From an uncultured bacterium (GTDB lineage Bacteria > Verrucomicrobiota > Kiritimatiellia > RFP12 > UBA1067): 50,015 nucleotides of DNA. Numbering within the stretch: the first letter of the stretch is position 1; each line of letters opens with the position of its first letter. The position numbers and the translations under genes were made by a program. A model generated the notes under the pieces. That model searched no databases. It saw only the letters and a program-made list of their open reading frames with translations, and was not told the DNA's origin. The stretch spans positions 1 to 50,015 of the forward strand of contig CACXPT010000005.1 of the NCBI GenBank assembly GCA_902769585.1. Direction: 5' to 3'. Shown piece after piece: positions 32,993 to 42,176 of this stretch.

Positions 32993-34171
32993 TCAAAAAT
33001 CACTCACGACGTCCCTGATCGGCATGTCGGCAACGCGCGCAGCGGCGGCCACGTCGTCGAACTCGAGCTTCGCGCGGCGCACGCCGTATCCCTCGGAAAC
33101 CTTGCGCCGGACCGTCGTGCCGCCCGGAAGAGACACCGTCTCCTCGCGGCGCGCCAGTACCTGACGCCGACAACGTGTCTCGCGGATGCCTAGCGTCGTC
33201 GTGTGGCGGAACATCGCGGCCACGAGCGCATCGTGGTCAGTCACCGCGCACAGCGCCTGGATCATCACGCCCGGACGCCCCTTCTTCATCGTCACCGGGA
33301 TCGTCACAACGTCCTTCGCGCCTACGGCGAACAGCCGCTCGCACGCGAAAGCGACCTCCTCTCCAGTCATGTCGTCGATGTTGCAGGTGAGCTCGAACAC
33401 CTCGTCCACGTCGCCACCCGCGACGCTCTCGCCGAGCGATGCCCTCAGCAGGTTCGCGCGCCCTTCGAATTCCCGCGCGCCTGCACCGTAGCCGACAGCC
33501 TTCACCGACATGGTCGGCTGCGGCCCGAACCGCGTCGCGAAGTGCTTCAGGAGCGCCGCGCCGGTAGGCGTGCAGAGCTCGCCCTGCACCGAGCCGTCCG
33601 AATAGCTCGGCACGCCTTCAAGCAGGAACGCCGTCGCAGGTGCCGGCACCGGCAGTATGCCGTGCGCGCACCGCACCGTGCCGCTCCCCACATGGATCGG
33701 CGACACCACCACCTCGTCAGGCGCCAGCGCCGCGAGCAGCCAGCATACGGCTGCGATGTCGGCCACCGCATCGAGCGCGCCCACCTCGTGGAAATGGACC
33801 TCGCCCACAGGCCGCCCGTGCGCTCGGCTCTCCGCATCCGCCAGCAACTGGTACACGGCCGCCACATCGCTCTTCACCTTCTCAGGCAACGCCAGATGCC
33901 CAACATGGTGCAGAATATGAGCAAGACTCTTATGCTCATGATGCCCATGTCCATGCATCTCCCCCTCCTCCTCCCCATGCACCTTCACGGAAAGATGCGT
34001 GCCCATGATGCCGCACTTCGCCATCCGCTCGCGCGCATAGACGACGCCATGGATGCCGAAGGCGTTCAGTTGGGCGAGCGCGGCGTCGGCGTCGGGCATC
34101 AGCTCCAGGAGTGCTGCGGCCAGCATGTCGCCGGCCGCGCCCATCGAACAGTCGATGTAGAGTGTCTTCAT
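32993..34171 (-). CDS. larC: Nickel-pincer cofactor biosynthesis protein LarC
   Basis: A 392-aa protein that inserts Ni into the pincer nucleotide (CTP-dependent cyclometallase in LarC studies). [20 protein letters not shown] is the family N-terminus; a His-rich Ni-binding stretch [20 protein letters not shown] follows; [19 protein letters not shown] and [19 protein letters not shown] are conserved. It is encoded as one frame, unlike L. plantarum, where larC1/larC2 need a frameshift. ATG 34171 overlaps the larB stop by 4 nt; the longer upstream frame is larB read out of frame. Confidence 0.94.
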   Translation of the reverse strand: MKTLYIDCSMGAAGDMLAAALLELMPDADAALAQLNAFGIHGVVYARERMAKCGIMGTHLSVKVHGEEEGEMHGHGHHEHKSLAHILHHVGHLALPEKVKSDVAAVYQLLADAESRAHGRPVGEVHFHEVGALDAVADIAAVCWLLAALAPDEVVVSPIHVGSGTVRCAHGILPVPAPATAFLLEGVPSYSDGSVQGELCTPTGAALLKHFATRFGPQPTMSVKAVGYGAGAREFEGRANLLRASLGESVAGGDVDEVFELTCNIDDMTGEEVAFACERLFAVGAKDVVTIPVTMKKGRPGVMIQALCAVTDHDALVAAMFRHTTTLGIRETRCRRQVLARREETVSLPGGTTVRRKVSEGYGVRRAKLEFDDVAAAARVADMPIRDVVSDF

Positions 34172-34857
34172 CTGTCGAGTCCCATGTGGTTGATTCGGTG
34201 CGCGAGGAAACCCGCGCCGAAGCCGTTGTCGATGTTCACCACGGAAACGCCCGCTGCACACGAATTGAGCATCGAAAGCAGCGCCGATATCCCGCCGAAC
34301 GAGGCACCGTACCCGACGCTGGTCGGAACGGCGATGACGGGGCACGAGACGAGTCCGCCCACAACGCTCGCAAGCGCCCCCTCCATGCCAGCCACGGCCA
34401 CGACCACGCGGGCCGACTTGAGCTCGTCCGTGCATGCGAGCAGACGGTGCAGGCCGGCCACACCAACGTCGTACAGGCGCGTCACCTCGTTGCCCAGCGT
34501 CTCGGCAGTGACGGCCGCCTCCTCAGCCACAGGCAGGTCGCTTGTTCCTGCGGCGGCGACAGCAATCGGACCAAGACCGTCCGGCGCACGCGCCGCGCCC
34601 AGCCGTCCGAGGCGCGGCACCGGGAAATATGTGAAGTCGTCGCCCAGCACCGCAGCAACGGCCTTTGCTTTCTCCTCGTCGACGCGCGTGGCAAGAGCGG
34701 GCAACTGGCCGTGCTTCCGCAGGGAACCGAGGATCGCGACTATCTGCTCGGCCGTCTTGCCTGCGCCGTAGACGACCTCAGGCACGCCCTGCCGACGCAT
34801 ACGCGCAAGGTCCACCCGCGCGAAGTCCAGATTGTCCGTATCTGCCTGCACGTTCAT
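34168..34857 (-). CDS. larB: Nickel-pincer cofactor biosynthesis protein LarB
   Basis: A 229-aa AIR-carboxylase-like enzyme that carboxylates and hydrolyses nicotinic acid adenine dinucleotide in the first step of the Ni-pincer nucleotide pathway. Conserved: [17 protein letters not shown] near the N-terminus, [38 protein letters not shown] and [18 protein letters not shown] use ATG 34857, one base past the fucosidase stop; TTG 34869 is an alternative overlapping that gene. LarE and LarA are not in the window, so the target enzyme (lactate racemase or another LarA-type epimerase) must be elsewhere. Confidence 0.94.
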   Translation of the reverse strand: MNVQADTDNLDFARVDLARMRRQGVPEVVYGAGKTAEQIVAILGSLRKHGQLPALATRVDEEKAKAVAAVLGDDFTYFPVPRLGRLGAARAPDGLGPIAVAAAGTSDLPVAEEAAVTAETLGNEVTRLYDVGVAGLHRLLACTDELKSARVVVAVAGMEGALASVVGGLVSCPVIAVPTSVGYGASFGGISALLSMLNSCAAGVSVVNIDNGFGAGFLAHRINHMGLDR

Positions 34858-34858
34858 C

Positions 34859-36553
34859 CTATCGGCCAATCTTCAGGGCAAACGGAATCGTAGCCTCGGC
34901 GTACGCCGGCGGGAGGGACACCTTGAGACCGTCTGGCGTCCTTGCCGACTTGAGCGTCGTCCCCTCGCCGATGATCGACACCGTCGCGTTGTCCGGAACG
35001 GCGCACGTGAGCGTCACTTCCGCCGCCGGCTTCTTCACGATCGCGTAGGCGGTCTTGCCGTCCTTAGACTGCGTGTAGTCCACGGCGTCCGTCTTGAACG
35101 GGGCGAGGATGCGCGTCGCGTAGATGGCCTCGCCGTACCGCTTGAGCCAGTTGCCGATCTGCAGCAGCCGCTCGCGCTGCACGGCGGGGATCTCGCCCTG
35201 CGGATCGAGGTTCACGAGCAGGAGCAGGTTGCCGCCGCGCGCCACGATGTCGGCGAAGTGGATCACGAACTCGCGCTCCGACATCACCATGTCGGCCGTC
35301 TCCTGCCAGTGGTTGCCGTACGCCTTCGAGATGCCGGAGCACGACTCCCACGGATGCCACTTGGCCGGGTCGAGGCACTCCTCCGTGTCTCCCCACTCGT
35401 CCGTGAAGAAATCGCCGCGCACGGTCCGCAGCCAGTTGCGCGGCTTCTTTGTGAAGCGCCCCTTGATCTCCTCCGGCTTCGCCTTGCCGTAGCGGTCGTT
35501 GCAGGCCACCTCCTTGCGACCCTCGGCCTTGTTGTAGAAGTAGGCCGTGATGTCGTAGCTGCCGTTCTCGTGGGCGAACGTCATCCAGTCGTAGTCGTAC
35601 CAGAGGATGTCGGGATCGTACTTGTCCACGAGTTCAGTCGTCTGCGGCACTATGTAGTCGCGCACGAAGTCCTTCACCGCGATCTTGCCGGACGCCTTCG
35701 TCTCCATGTCCGGCGTCAGGTCCACCATCTTCCCCGCCTCCTTCAAGATCTTGATCGACCCGTCGTCTTGCAGGATGGGGTATTCCCACTCGCCCGCCTG
35801 CGAAACGTACGCGCCGAACTTCAGCCCCTGCGCGCGGCACGCCGCCGACATCTCCTTCGCGAAGTCGCGGTGCGCGCCCTGGTCCACAGAGTCGCGGAAC
35901 GTGTAGGAGCAGTCCCACAGGCAGAAGCCGGAATGGTGCTTGAGGAACGGCACCACGTACTTCGCGCCGCAGGCGTCGAAGAGTCTCGTGAGCGCGGGCG
36001 CGTCGAACTTCTTTCCCCGGAAGAGGTCGATGAAGTGGTCGCGCTTGAAGTCCGCCCCCCAGTTCTTCTCGTGGTACTCCTTCATGCCGTGGAACGGGTG
36101 CCCCTTCGGGTAGTCCACCCCGCTGCGCAGCTCGTACCAGTCCGGGTACAGGCGCGCGCCCTTGATGTACGGGCACCACGAGGCGAGCGACCAGAGCCCC
36201 CAGTCGATGAAGATGCCGAACTTCGCGTCCACGAACCATTCCGGGCACGGGTGGGCGTCCATCGACGCGCCCGTCGCCTTGTACTTCCCGGCGGCGTTCA
36301 CGGCGTCCACCTTCGCCATCTGCTCCTTCGCGCGCGCCATCGTCTCCGCCGAATGGTCCTTGGCAATCTGGCTAAGGCTCTTCGGGAAGAGCACCGGCTT
36401 CCAGTCCTTGGGCCGCCTGTACCCTTCCGGTGCCTCCGGCACGTTCACCGTTTCCTTCTGCCGAGCCCGCGCCAGCTCGTCCGCTGGTGCCGCGGCCTCG
36501 CCAAGCGCCAGGGCGGCAACACCCGCGACACATGCCAGTAAGATGCTCTTCAT
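34859..36553 (-). CDS. Secreted GH29 alpha-L-fucosidase
   Basis: A 564-aa exported enzyme that releases alpha-L-fucose from host or plant glycans. Signal peptide at residues 1-18 ([18 protein letters not shown]). GH29 barrel: [37 protein letters not shown], and [11 protein letters not shown], where the nucleophile Asp is expected; a C-terminal beta domain follows. I start at ATG 36553, where the signal peptide begins; ATG 36592 has an ATGA overlap with the upstream phosphoesterase stop and is a real alternative that would give an extended signal n-region. Followed by larB after one base, which ties the Ni-cofactor genes to this operon. Confidence 0.92.
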   Translation of the reverse strand: MKSILLACVAGVAALALGEAAAPADELARARQKETVNVPEAPEGYRRPKDWKPVLFPKSLSQIAKDHSAETMARAKEQMAKVDAVNAAGKYKATGASMDAHPCPEWFVDAKFGIFIDWGLWSLASWCPYIKGARLYPDWYELRSGVDYPKGHPFHGMKEYHEKNWGADFKRDHFIDLFRGKKFDAPALTRLFDACGAKYVVPFLKHHSGFCLWDCSYTFRDSVDQGAHRDFAKEMSAACRAQGLKFGAYVSQAGEWEYPILQDDGSIKILKEAGKMVDLTPDMETKASGKIAVKDFVRDYIVPQTTELVDKYDPDILWYDYDWMTFAHENGSYDITAYFYNKAEGRKEVACNDRYGKAKPEEIKGRFTKKPRNWLRTVRGDFFTDEWGDTEECLDPAKWHPWESCSGISKAYGNHWQETADMVMSEREFVIHFADIVARGGNLLLLVNLDPQGEIPAVQRERLLQIGNWLKRYGEAIYATRILAPFKTDAVDYTQSKDGKTAYAIVKKPAAEVTLTCAVPDNATVSIIGEGTTLKSARTPDGLKVSLPPAYAEATIPFALKIGR

Positions 36554-36588
36554 TTTCTCATTGCTCCATCTTTGCTTGACCAGATCGT

Positions 36589-38079
36589 TCATGCCTTCGC
36601 CGTCAGCGCGGCGGACTTCTTGCCCCAGCACGATATCGCCCGCACCGAGAAAGTGACGTTCTCCGCAGGCACGCGCGAACATGCTACACGGAATGCGGCC
36701 GGCGCGGAAGCGCGCGGATCGGAGAGCGGGAAGCGATAGCCCTCGAACGCCATGGCGAACACATGCCCCTTGCCGTCCGGCCCTGTCGCCGTCACCTCGT
36801 AGACGCCCGTGCGCGCCGAGCGGACCGCTGTCGCCGCCGGAATCGTCAGCTCCCAGATGTCCGCATTCTTGCGCCTCTTGTCGCGCAGCGCCCCCTTCGT
36901 GCGCCGCACCATCAGCGTCGCGCCTGCCGGGAACTCCGGCGCCACCGCCTTAGCCGCGCGCGGCGGGAACGCGAATGGCTTCTTCTCCGCCGCAGGCAAA
37001 GGCATCACCATGTCGTCGCCGAGCGCCGCGCCCGTGACGAACTCGCGCCGAGAGAAGACCACGCGGTCCGCGTACACGCGGACAAGCTGGCCCTGGCGGC
37101 AGTTCATGAGGTTCGTCACGCCCATCGCCTTGAGGCCGTTCTGCGTGGCGTACTCCTTCCCCTTGGGCGTACGGGCGTTCTCGAGACCGCCCTGCACCCA
37201 TATCGACCCCGGAGTGCCCTGCGAGACGTTGCGCAGCGAGGCGCAGCCAACGGACGTGAACGCCCCCTGCCAGATCGCACGCTCGTCCGTGAGAGATGTG
37301 TGCGAATGGCCGGAGAACGCGACCGCATTGGGGTAGGCAGAGAGAATGCCGGGCGTCGTGCCGTCGTCCTGCCCCCACACCTTATCGCCATGGACCGTGC
37401 CGCGCGGATGCGGATGCTGTATGTGGAAGAACGGCTTCGCCGGATCGAACGGTTCCTTGCGCGCTGCGTAGAACTCCTTCATGCCCTTCGTGAACGTCTC
37501 GTTCTTGCCTTTGCAGCCGCCGTGGCACCAGTGCGCGCCGATGAACGGATAGCCCTTGACCGTCTTCTCGAAGAACGGCGTCCACTCTTCGTGGAATATC
37601 TCGTCCCACCACTTCTTGGGATCGGCGACGAGAAGGTTGGCCTTGCATTCGACCTCGTCGGGAAATACCGCCTTCGCGCGGCCGGGGCTTGACCAGTCGT
37701 GGTTGCCGAACACGAACACGCGCTCGACGCGCCGCCCGTCCGGCGCCTTGTCGCCCGGGAAGACCTTGAACCATACGTCGGCAATCGCCTTCAGCTCGCC
37801 GGCAAGGCCGCTGTGCGCCATGTCGCCCGCGATCGCCACGGCGTCGGCACCGTTGTCGCGGAACCAGGCGAACGCCGCCTCGAGCGTGTCCGCGCCGTAC
37901 GGCTCCCGCAGCGCGGCGCCGCCTTTCGCAAGGCAGAAATGCACGTCCGAGAGCGCACCGAACGAAAGGAGCGGCTTGCCGCCGGTAAACGCGCCGGGCT
38001 TAGCCGCGAATATCCTGTTGGGGCCTAGCGCAAACGCGCTCGCCAGCCCTCCGATGAAAAACCGCCTCGATACGTTCAT
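36589..38079 (-). CDS. Tat-exported metallophosphoesterase 2
   Basis: A 496-aa protein beginning MNVSRRFFIGGLASAFALG, a Tat signal with twin Arg. Calcineurin-like metal ligands are visible: FGALSDVHF, AIAGDMAHSG, VFGNHDWSS, HPHPRGT and VAFSGHSHTS. C-terminal about 130 residues are a beta-rich domain. It probably hydrolyses a phosphoester or nucleotide in the periplasm; substrate unknown. ATG 38079 has GGAAGG upstream. The same frame is open upstream without a stop to 39615, so annotation software could wrongly fuse it to metallophosphoesterase 1; the good Shine-Dalgarno and Tat signal argue for a separate start. Confidence 0.85.
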   Translation of the reverse strand: MNVSRRFFIGGLASAFALGPNRIFAAKPGAFTGGKPLLSFGALSDVHFCLAKGGAALREPYGADTLEAAFAWFRDNGADAVAIAGDMAHSGLAGELKAIADVWFKVFPGDKAPDGRRVERVFVFGNHDWSSPGRAKAVFPDEVECKANLLVADPKKWWDEIFHEEWTPFFEKTVKGYPFIGAHWCHGGCKGKNETFTKGMKEFYAARKEPFDPAKPFFHIQHPHPRGTVHGDKVWGQDDGTTPGILSAYPNAVAFSGHSHTSLTDERAIWQGAFTSVGCASLRNVSQGTPGSIWVQGGLENARTPKGKEYATQNGLKAMGVTNLMNCRQGQLVRVYADRVVFSRREFVTGAALGDDMVMPLPAAEKKPFAFPPRAAKAVAPEFPAGATLMVRRTKGALRDKRRKNADIWELTIPAATAVRSARTGVYEVTATGPDGKGHVFAMAFEGYRFPLSDPRASAPAAFRVACSRVPAENVTFSVRAISCWGKKSAALTAKA

Positions 38080-39615
38080 GACTTGCCTTCCCGTTGTTTT
38101 GAAGCGACCTAGTCGCCAAAGCTCCACTGCAGGCCTAGTGAGATGCCGTACGACATCCCGCATGGCGAATCGACAGCCATCGCCGCCATAGCGTCGAACC
38201 GCAGGCTCCAGCTGTCCGTGAGGTGGTAGAACGCGCCCACGCCGGCCGTCGGACCGATCGCGGTGCGGTGCGAACCATCCGCGAACACGTGATGCGACGC
38301 GAAGAGCGACGCCAAGCCGAAGGTCACGAACGGGTCGAACCGCTCGCACCCGAAGAGCTTGTCGAACTCGTCGATGCCGGTCATGTGGAACAGCCCACGC
38401 GCGGCAAACTCCGTAACCGTCGCGTTGCCGCCGCGGGAGGAGACGGCGTTCGGCACCGAGCCCCCCTCCAGCTCGAGAGCCAGATTGTCGGAAACATACC
38501 ACCCTCCGCGCACGGACACGGAGGCCGCACACTTGAGCGAATTCCCGTTGCCCGGCAGGAAAATGCCGCCGGACGCGCCAAGGTACGCTGACGGGTCGTC
38601 TACGGCCTCCTCGGCCGACACGCACACCGCCGCCAGCAACGTCGCAAGAACAATGATCCTTTTCATGGCCGACAGTATAGCATATCCTACGCGCGGGGAA
38701 GCGGGAACGTGCAGGGCGGTCGGCCGGATCCATCGGTTCGGGACGCGGATAGAAAAAGTCGCGCTGGCGGAGCGTCACCACGGCCTTGTCACCTTCCGTG
38801 CGCATGAGCGCATACCCTATGTCGCCCCAGTGGCCCGTGGACGGCAGGCAGAGCGTACGCTTGATCTGCGTGGAGTTCCATCCCTTGCGCATGAACTTCG
38901 TGTACCATCGGTGGTCGTGCCCGTGGATGTAGCCCGCCACGTTCCGGGATGCTACGAGCAGCTTGTCTAGCGGCTTGCCGCCCGCCTTCAGCTCGTGTAC
39001 CGGGAAGTGCGAGCAGACGAACACGGGCTTCTTCCACTTCGGGAGCGCGTCCAGCACCCAGTCCTGCTGGTCCTTCGAGAGAGCGCCCGGTACGGGTCCC
39101 ATGTCCTTCGGGCCGCGGTCGTCCGTACCCTGCAGGCCGTCGAGCATCAGAAAGTCCACCGCCCCCGCATCCACGACGCTGACGATCCGGCCTGGGATCT
39201 TCGTCGTCTTCGCGTAGCGCGGATGCACCTCCAGGAAGGTGGAGCGGCGGTCGTGGTTGCCCATGCCTATCGTCACGGGGATGCCCGCGTCCTCCAGCAG
39301 CTTCAGGTACGGCGCGCTGCACTGGTAGTCCATCTTGTTGCCCCAGAGCCAGGCGAGGTCGCCGAAGACGACCGCGCGCGACGGCAGCGGATCGAGCTTC
39401 AGTATCTCCGCGACCGTCTCCATGATCTTCGAGCGCTGAAAAACGTCGCCTTCCTTCTGGCCGTTGACGTGGATATCGCTCAAAAGCACGGTCAAGTTGG
39501 GATCGTGCGCCGCCGGGCCGCCAGCAAACAGGCCTCCGGACGCGCATCCCCCAGCCAGCGTGGTCGTGCCCGCCGCGCCGGCGAGCCACAGGAATCCTCT
39601 GCGTGAAACGTTCAT
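36589..39615 (-). CDS. Metallophosphoesterase 1; frame has no stop until 36589
   Basis: The recognisable protein covers about 39615-38690 (roughly 308 aa): Tat/lipoprotein-type start MNVSRRGFLWLAGAAG ... LAGGC, then calcineurin-like ligands LLSDIHVNG, VVFGDLAWLWG, TIGMGNHDRRS, CSHFPVHELK and YIHGHDHRWY, ending near RDFFYPRPEPMDPADRP. After that the frame stays open through the alternate frame of the barrel gene and runs in phase into metallophosphoesterase 2, giving a nominal 1008 aa. A stop (TAG, 38687-38689) exists one frame over, so a small frameshift may have removed the natural end. The region 38670-38110 in this frame is Arg-rich and looks non-coding. AAGGAG precedes ATG 39615. Confidence 0.65.
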   Translation of the reverse strand: MNVSRRGFLWLAGAAGTTTLAGGCASGGLFAGGPAAHDPNLTVLLSDIHVNGQKEGDVFQRSKIMETVAEILKLDPLPSRAVVFGDLAWLWGNKMDYQCSAPYLKLLEDAGIPVTIGMGNHDRRSTFLEVHPRYAKTTKIPGRIVSVVDAGAVDFLMLDGLQGTDDRGPKDMGPVPGALSKDQQDWVLDALPKWKKPVFVCSHFPVHELKAGGKPLDKLLVASRNVAGYIHGHDHRWYTKFMRKGWNSTQIKRTLCLPSTGHWGDIGYALMRTEGDKAVVTLRQRDFFYPRPEPMDPADRPARSRFPARRICYTVGHEKDHCSCDVAGGGVRVGRGGRRRPVSVPWRVRRHFPAGQREFAQVCGLRVRARRVVCFRQSGSRAGGGLGAERRLLPRRQRDGYGVCRAWAVPHDRHRRVRQALRVRAVRPVRDLRLGVALRVASRVRGWFAPHRDRSDGRRGRVLPPHGQLEPAVRRYGGDGCRFAMRDVVRHLTRPAVELWRLGRFKTTGRQVMNVSRRFFIGGLASAFALGPNRIFAAKPGAFTGGKPLLSFGALSDVHFCLAKGGAALREPYGADTLEAAFAWFRDNGADAVAIAGDMAHSGLAGELKAIADVWFKVFPGDKAPDGRRVERVFVFGNHDWSSPGRAKAVFPDEVECKANLLVADPKKWWDEIFHEEWTPFFEKTVKGYPFIGAHWCHGGCKGKNETFTKGMKEFYAARKEPFDPAKPFFHIQHPHPRGTVHGDKVWGQDDGTTPGILSAYPNAVAFSGHSHTSLTDERAIWQGAFTSVGCASLRNVSQGTPGSIWVQGGLENARTPKGKEYATQNGLKAMGVTNLMNCRQGQLVRVYADRVVFSRREFVTGAALGDDMVMPLPAAEKKPFAFPPRAAKAVAPEFPAGATLMVRRTKGALRDKRRKNADIWELTIPAATAVRSARTGVYEVTATGPDGKGHVFAMAFEGYRFPLSDPRASAPAAFRVACSRVPAENVTFSVRAISCWGKKSAALTAKA
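38109..38666 (-). CDS. Outer-membrane beta-barrel protein (OmpX/OmpA-like)
   Basis: A 185-aa protein: signal peptide at residues 1-18, then alternating hydrophobic strands (YLGASGGIFLPG, AASVSVRGGWYVSDNLALELEGG, EFAARGLFHMTG, FVTFGLASLFASHHVF, TAGVGAFYHLTDSWSLRFDAM) and a final strand GISLGLQWSFGD, as in 8-stranded barrels. It lies in a different frame inside the long open frame joining the two metallophosphoesterases. An extended -10, TGCTATACT, ends 7 nt before ATG 38666 and no Shine-Dalgarno is seen, so its own transcript would be leaderless. Confidence 0.82.
   Translation of the reverse strand: MKRIIVLATLLAAVCVSAEEAVDDPSAYLGASGGIFLPGNGNSLKCAASVSVRGGWYVSDNLALELEGGSVPNAVSSRGGNATVTEFAARGLFHMTGIDEFDKLFGCERFDPFVTFGLASLFASHHVFADGSHRTAIGPTAGVGAFYHLTDSWSLRFDAMAAMAVDSPCGMSYGISLGLQWSFGD
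38674..38682 (-). promoter_or_regulatory. Extended -10 of the barrel gene (leaderless type)
   Basis: TGCTATACT on the minus strand, with 7 nt between the hexamer and the ATG at 38666. Transcription would start at or next to the A of the ATG. Confidence 0.55.
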
Positions 39616-39616
39616 C

Positions 39617-40924
39617 TTACTTCTCCTTCTGCCATTTGCCGAGTTCTTCATAGAATTTGCGGAAGCAGCTGTGCGTCATGCCGATGCCGTGGACGATCTG
39701 CTTGTCCTTCACGGGAATCGCGTTGTACGCGGAATAGACGGCGCACGGCGCGCAAGTGTTGTCCGCGAAGCCCACGGCCACGCGCACCGGGCAGGCGATG
39801 CGGGAGGCGAAGTTCGCGCCGTCGAAGTACGGCGCGTTGCGCTCCGCCGCCGCCTTGTCCTCCTCGCGCTGGTTCTCGACGACGCGCGGCCAACCGCTCT
39901 GGCGGCCCTTCAGGTAGCCCATCGTGTCGGTGATCGCGGGCACGTACATCACGCCCTTCGTGAAGTGGCGGTTGAGGCCCAGCAGGAGGAAACCGAACCC
40001 TCCGCCCTGGGACGTGCCGGAGTACGTGAAGTGCGAAAGGTCCACCTCCGGACGCGCCGCTAGCCAGTTGGCGGCGCGGTTGATGCCGAGGAGCGCTCGG
40101 TAGAAGTAGTAGTCCTCGCGCGACTTCGCGATGCCGGACACCGCGTACGAGGACGTGCCGTACTTCTCCTTGAGCGACGCCACGTTCGCCGCGAAGCACT
40201 TCTCCAGCTCGTCGAGGTCGAACGGCGGCTCGTATGGATGCACCGTGATGAGCATGCAGATGGCGTCGTCCGCGCCCTGCATGTTGTTCGTCCAGTGAGC
40301 GCGTCCGTTGCCTGCAGCCGGCACCTGGAAGCGCACGGGATACTTCTTCTCGGCCGAGGCGTCCTTGGGGATCGAAAGGTAGCCGTACACGCGCGTGCCG
40401 CCCCAAGTGGCGAAGCTGATCCGCCAGAAGTTGAACGCCCCTGCAGAACGCTCCGGCAACAGCTTCAGCTGCGGGTCCGCGGGCACCGTTGCGTCGAGAT
40501 CGGCCACGGCCTTCGCCCAGAACGCGTCGAAGTCCGCCGGCGACGGGCTGCCCTTCTCGATCTTCTCGGGCTCGTATCCGACGCCGAACATCGTCGGCTT
40601 GCCCTTCCCGGCCGACACGGTTAGCCGCAGGAACCCGGGCGCGGAAAGCGTGCCGGAGAGGCGGAACGGATTCTCCTTCGCGAGATCGACGGTCCGCTTC
40701 ACCTGCTGCTGCGGACCGAAGTTGTCCACGGTGGCCGATACGCTCCCCTCGGTTACAGGCTGTCCGTTCGTGCCTACAGCGGTCACGGCGAACGTGGCCG
40801 TCTCGCCGCAGCGGTAGAGGCAGTTCTCCCTGTCGGCGGATATCTTGAACGTCAGGGCGTGAGCGCTGGCGGCAAAAGCGAATGCAGCGGCCAGCACAGG
40901 AAGTTTTCTAGCGAATGATGCCAT
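39617..40924 (-). CDS. Secreted CE7 acetyl xylan esterase-like hydrolase
   Basis: A 435-aa exported esterase. Signal peptide at about residues 1-23; an N-terminal beta domain (about 24-125) precedes the AXE1/CE7 alpha/beta-hydrolase: DFDAFWAKAVADLDA, RVYGYLSIPKDA, nucleophile elbow YSGTSQGGGFGFLL, later VAVGFADNTCAP (Asp) and GIGMTHSCFRKF (His). CE7 enzymes deacetylate xylo-oligosaccharides and similar sugars. AAGGAG precedes ATG 40924, and a TGGTATAAT promoter lies upstream. It is the first gene of a minus-strand run through two phosphoesterases, the fucosidase and the lar genes. Confidence 0.9.
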   Translation of the reverse strand: MASFARKLPVLAAAFAFAASAHALTFKISADRENCLYRCGETATFAVTAVGTNGQPVTEGSVSATVDNFGPQQQVKRTVDLAKENPFRLSGTLSAPGFLRLTVSAGKGKPTMFGVGYEPEKIEKGSPSPADFDAFWAKAVADLDATVPADPQLKLLPERSAGAFNFWRISFATWGGTRVYGYLSIPKDASAEKKYPVRFQVPAAGNGRAHWTNNMQGADDAICMLITVHPYEPPFDLDELEKCFAANVASLKEKYGTSSYAVSGIAKSREDYYFYRALLGINRAANWLAARPEVDLSHFTYSGTSQGGGFGFLLLGLNRHFTKGVMYVPAITDTMGYLKGRQSGWPRVVENQREEDKAAAERNAPYFDGANFASRIACPVRVAVGFADNTCAPCAVYSAYNAIPVKDKQIVHGIGMTHSCFRKFYEELGKWQKEK

Positions 40925-40951
40925 CTTGTTCTCCTTGTGGTTTGGTGCGGC

Positions 40952-40981
40952 ATTATACCACACCCGTGCCGTCGGCGGCAA
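40952..40981 (-). promoter_or_regulatory. Promoter of the CE7-fucosidase-lar run
   Basis: On the minus strand, TGGTATAAT (extended -10, hexamer 40952-40957) with TTGCCG 18 bp upstream (40976-40981). It lies about 27 nt before ATG 40924 and right after the gap terminator. Confidence 0.7.
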
Positions 40982-40987
40982 ACGCGA

Positions 40988-41019
40988 CAAAAAAAGGATG
41001 CGGCCGAAGTCGCATCCTT
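40988..41019 (-). terminator. Rho-independent terminator of gap
   Basis: On the minus strand the stem AAGGATGCG / CGCATCCTT (9 bp, 8-nt loop) is followed by a run of T. It starts about 30 bp after the GAPDH stop. Confidence 0.9.
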
Positions 41020-41049
41020 CTTGTTGTCCGCAAAGCGGATGTGCGCAAG

Positions 41050-42140
<1,091 letters not shown>

Positions 42141-42176
42141 GGGGGTAATCGGCATATTTCAATTCTGTAGGCAACG

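Noticed and set aside
34832..36541. Plus-strand ORF of 569 codons opposite the fucosidase
   Set aside because: Antisense shadow of the GH29 frame; no start signals and biased composition.
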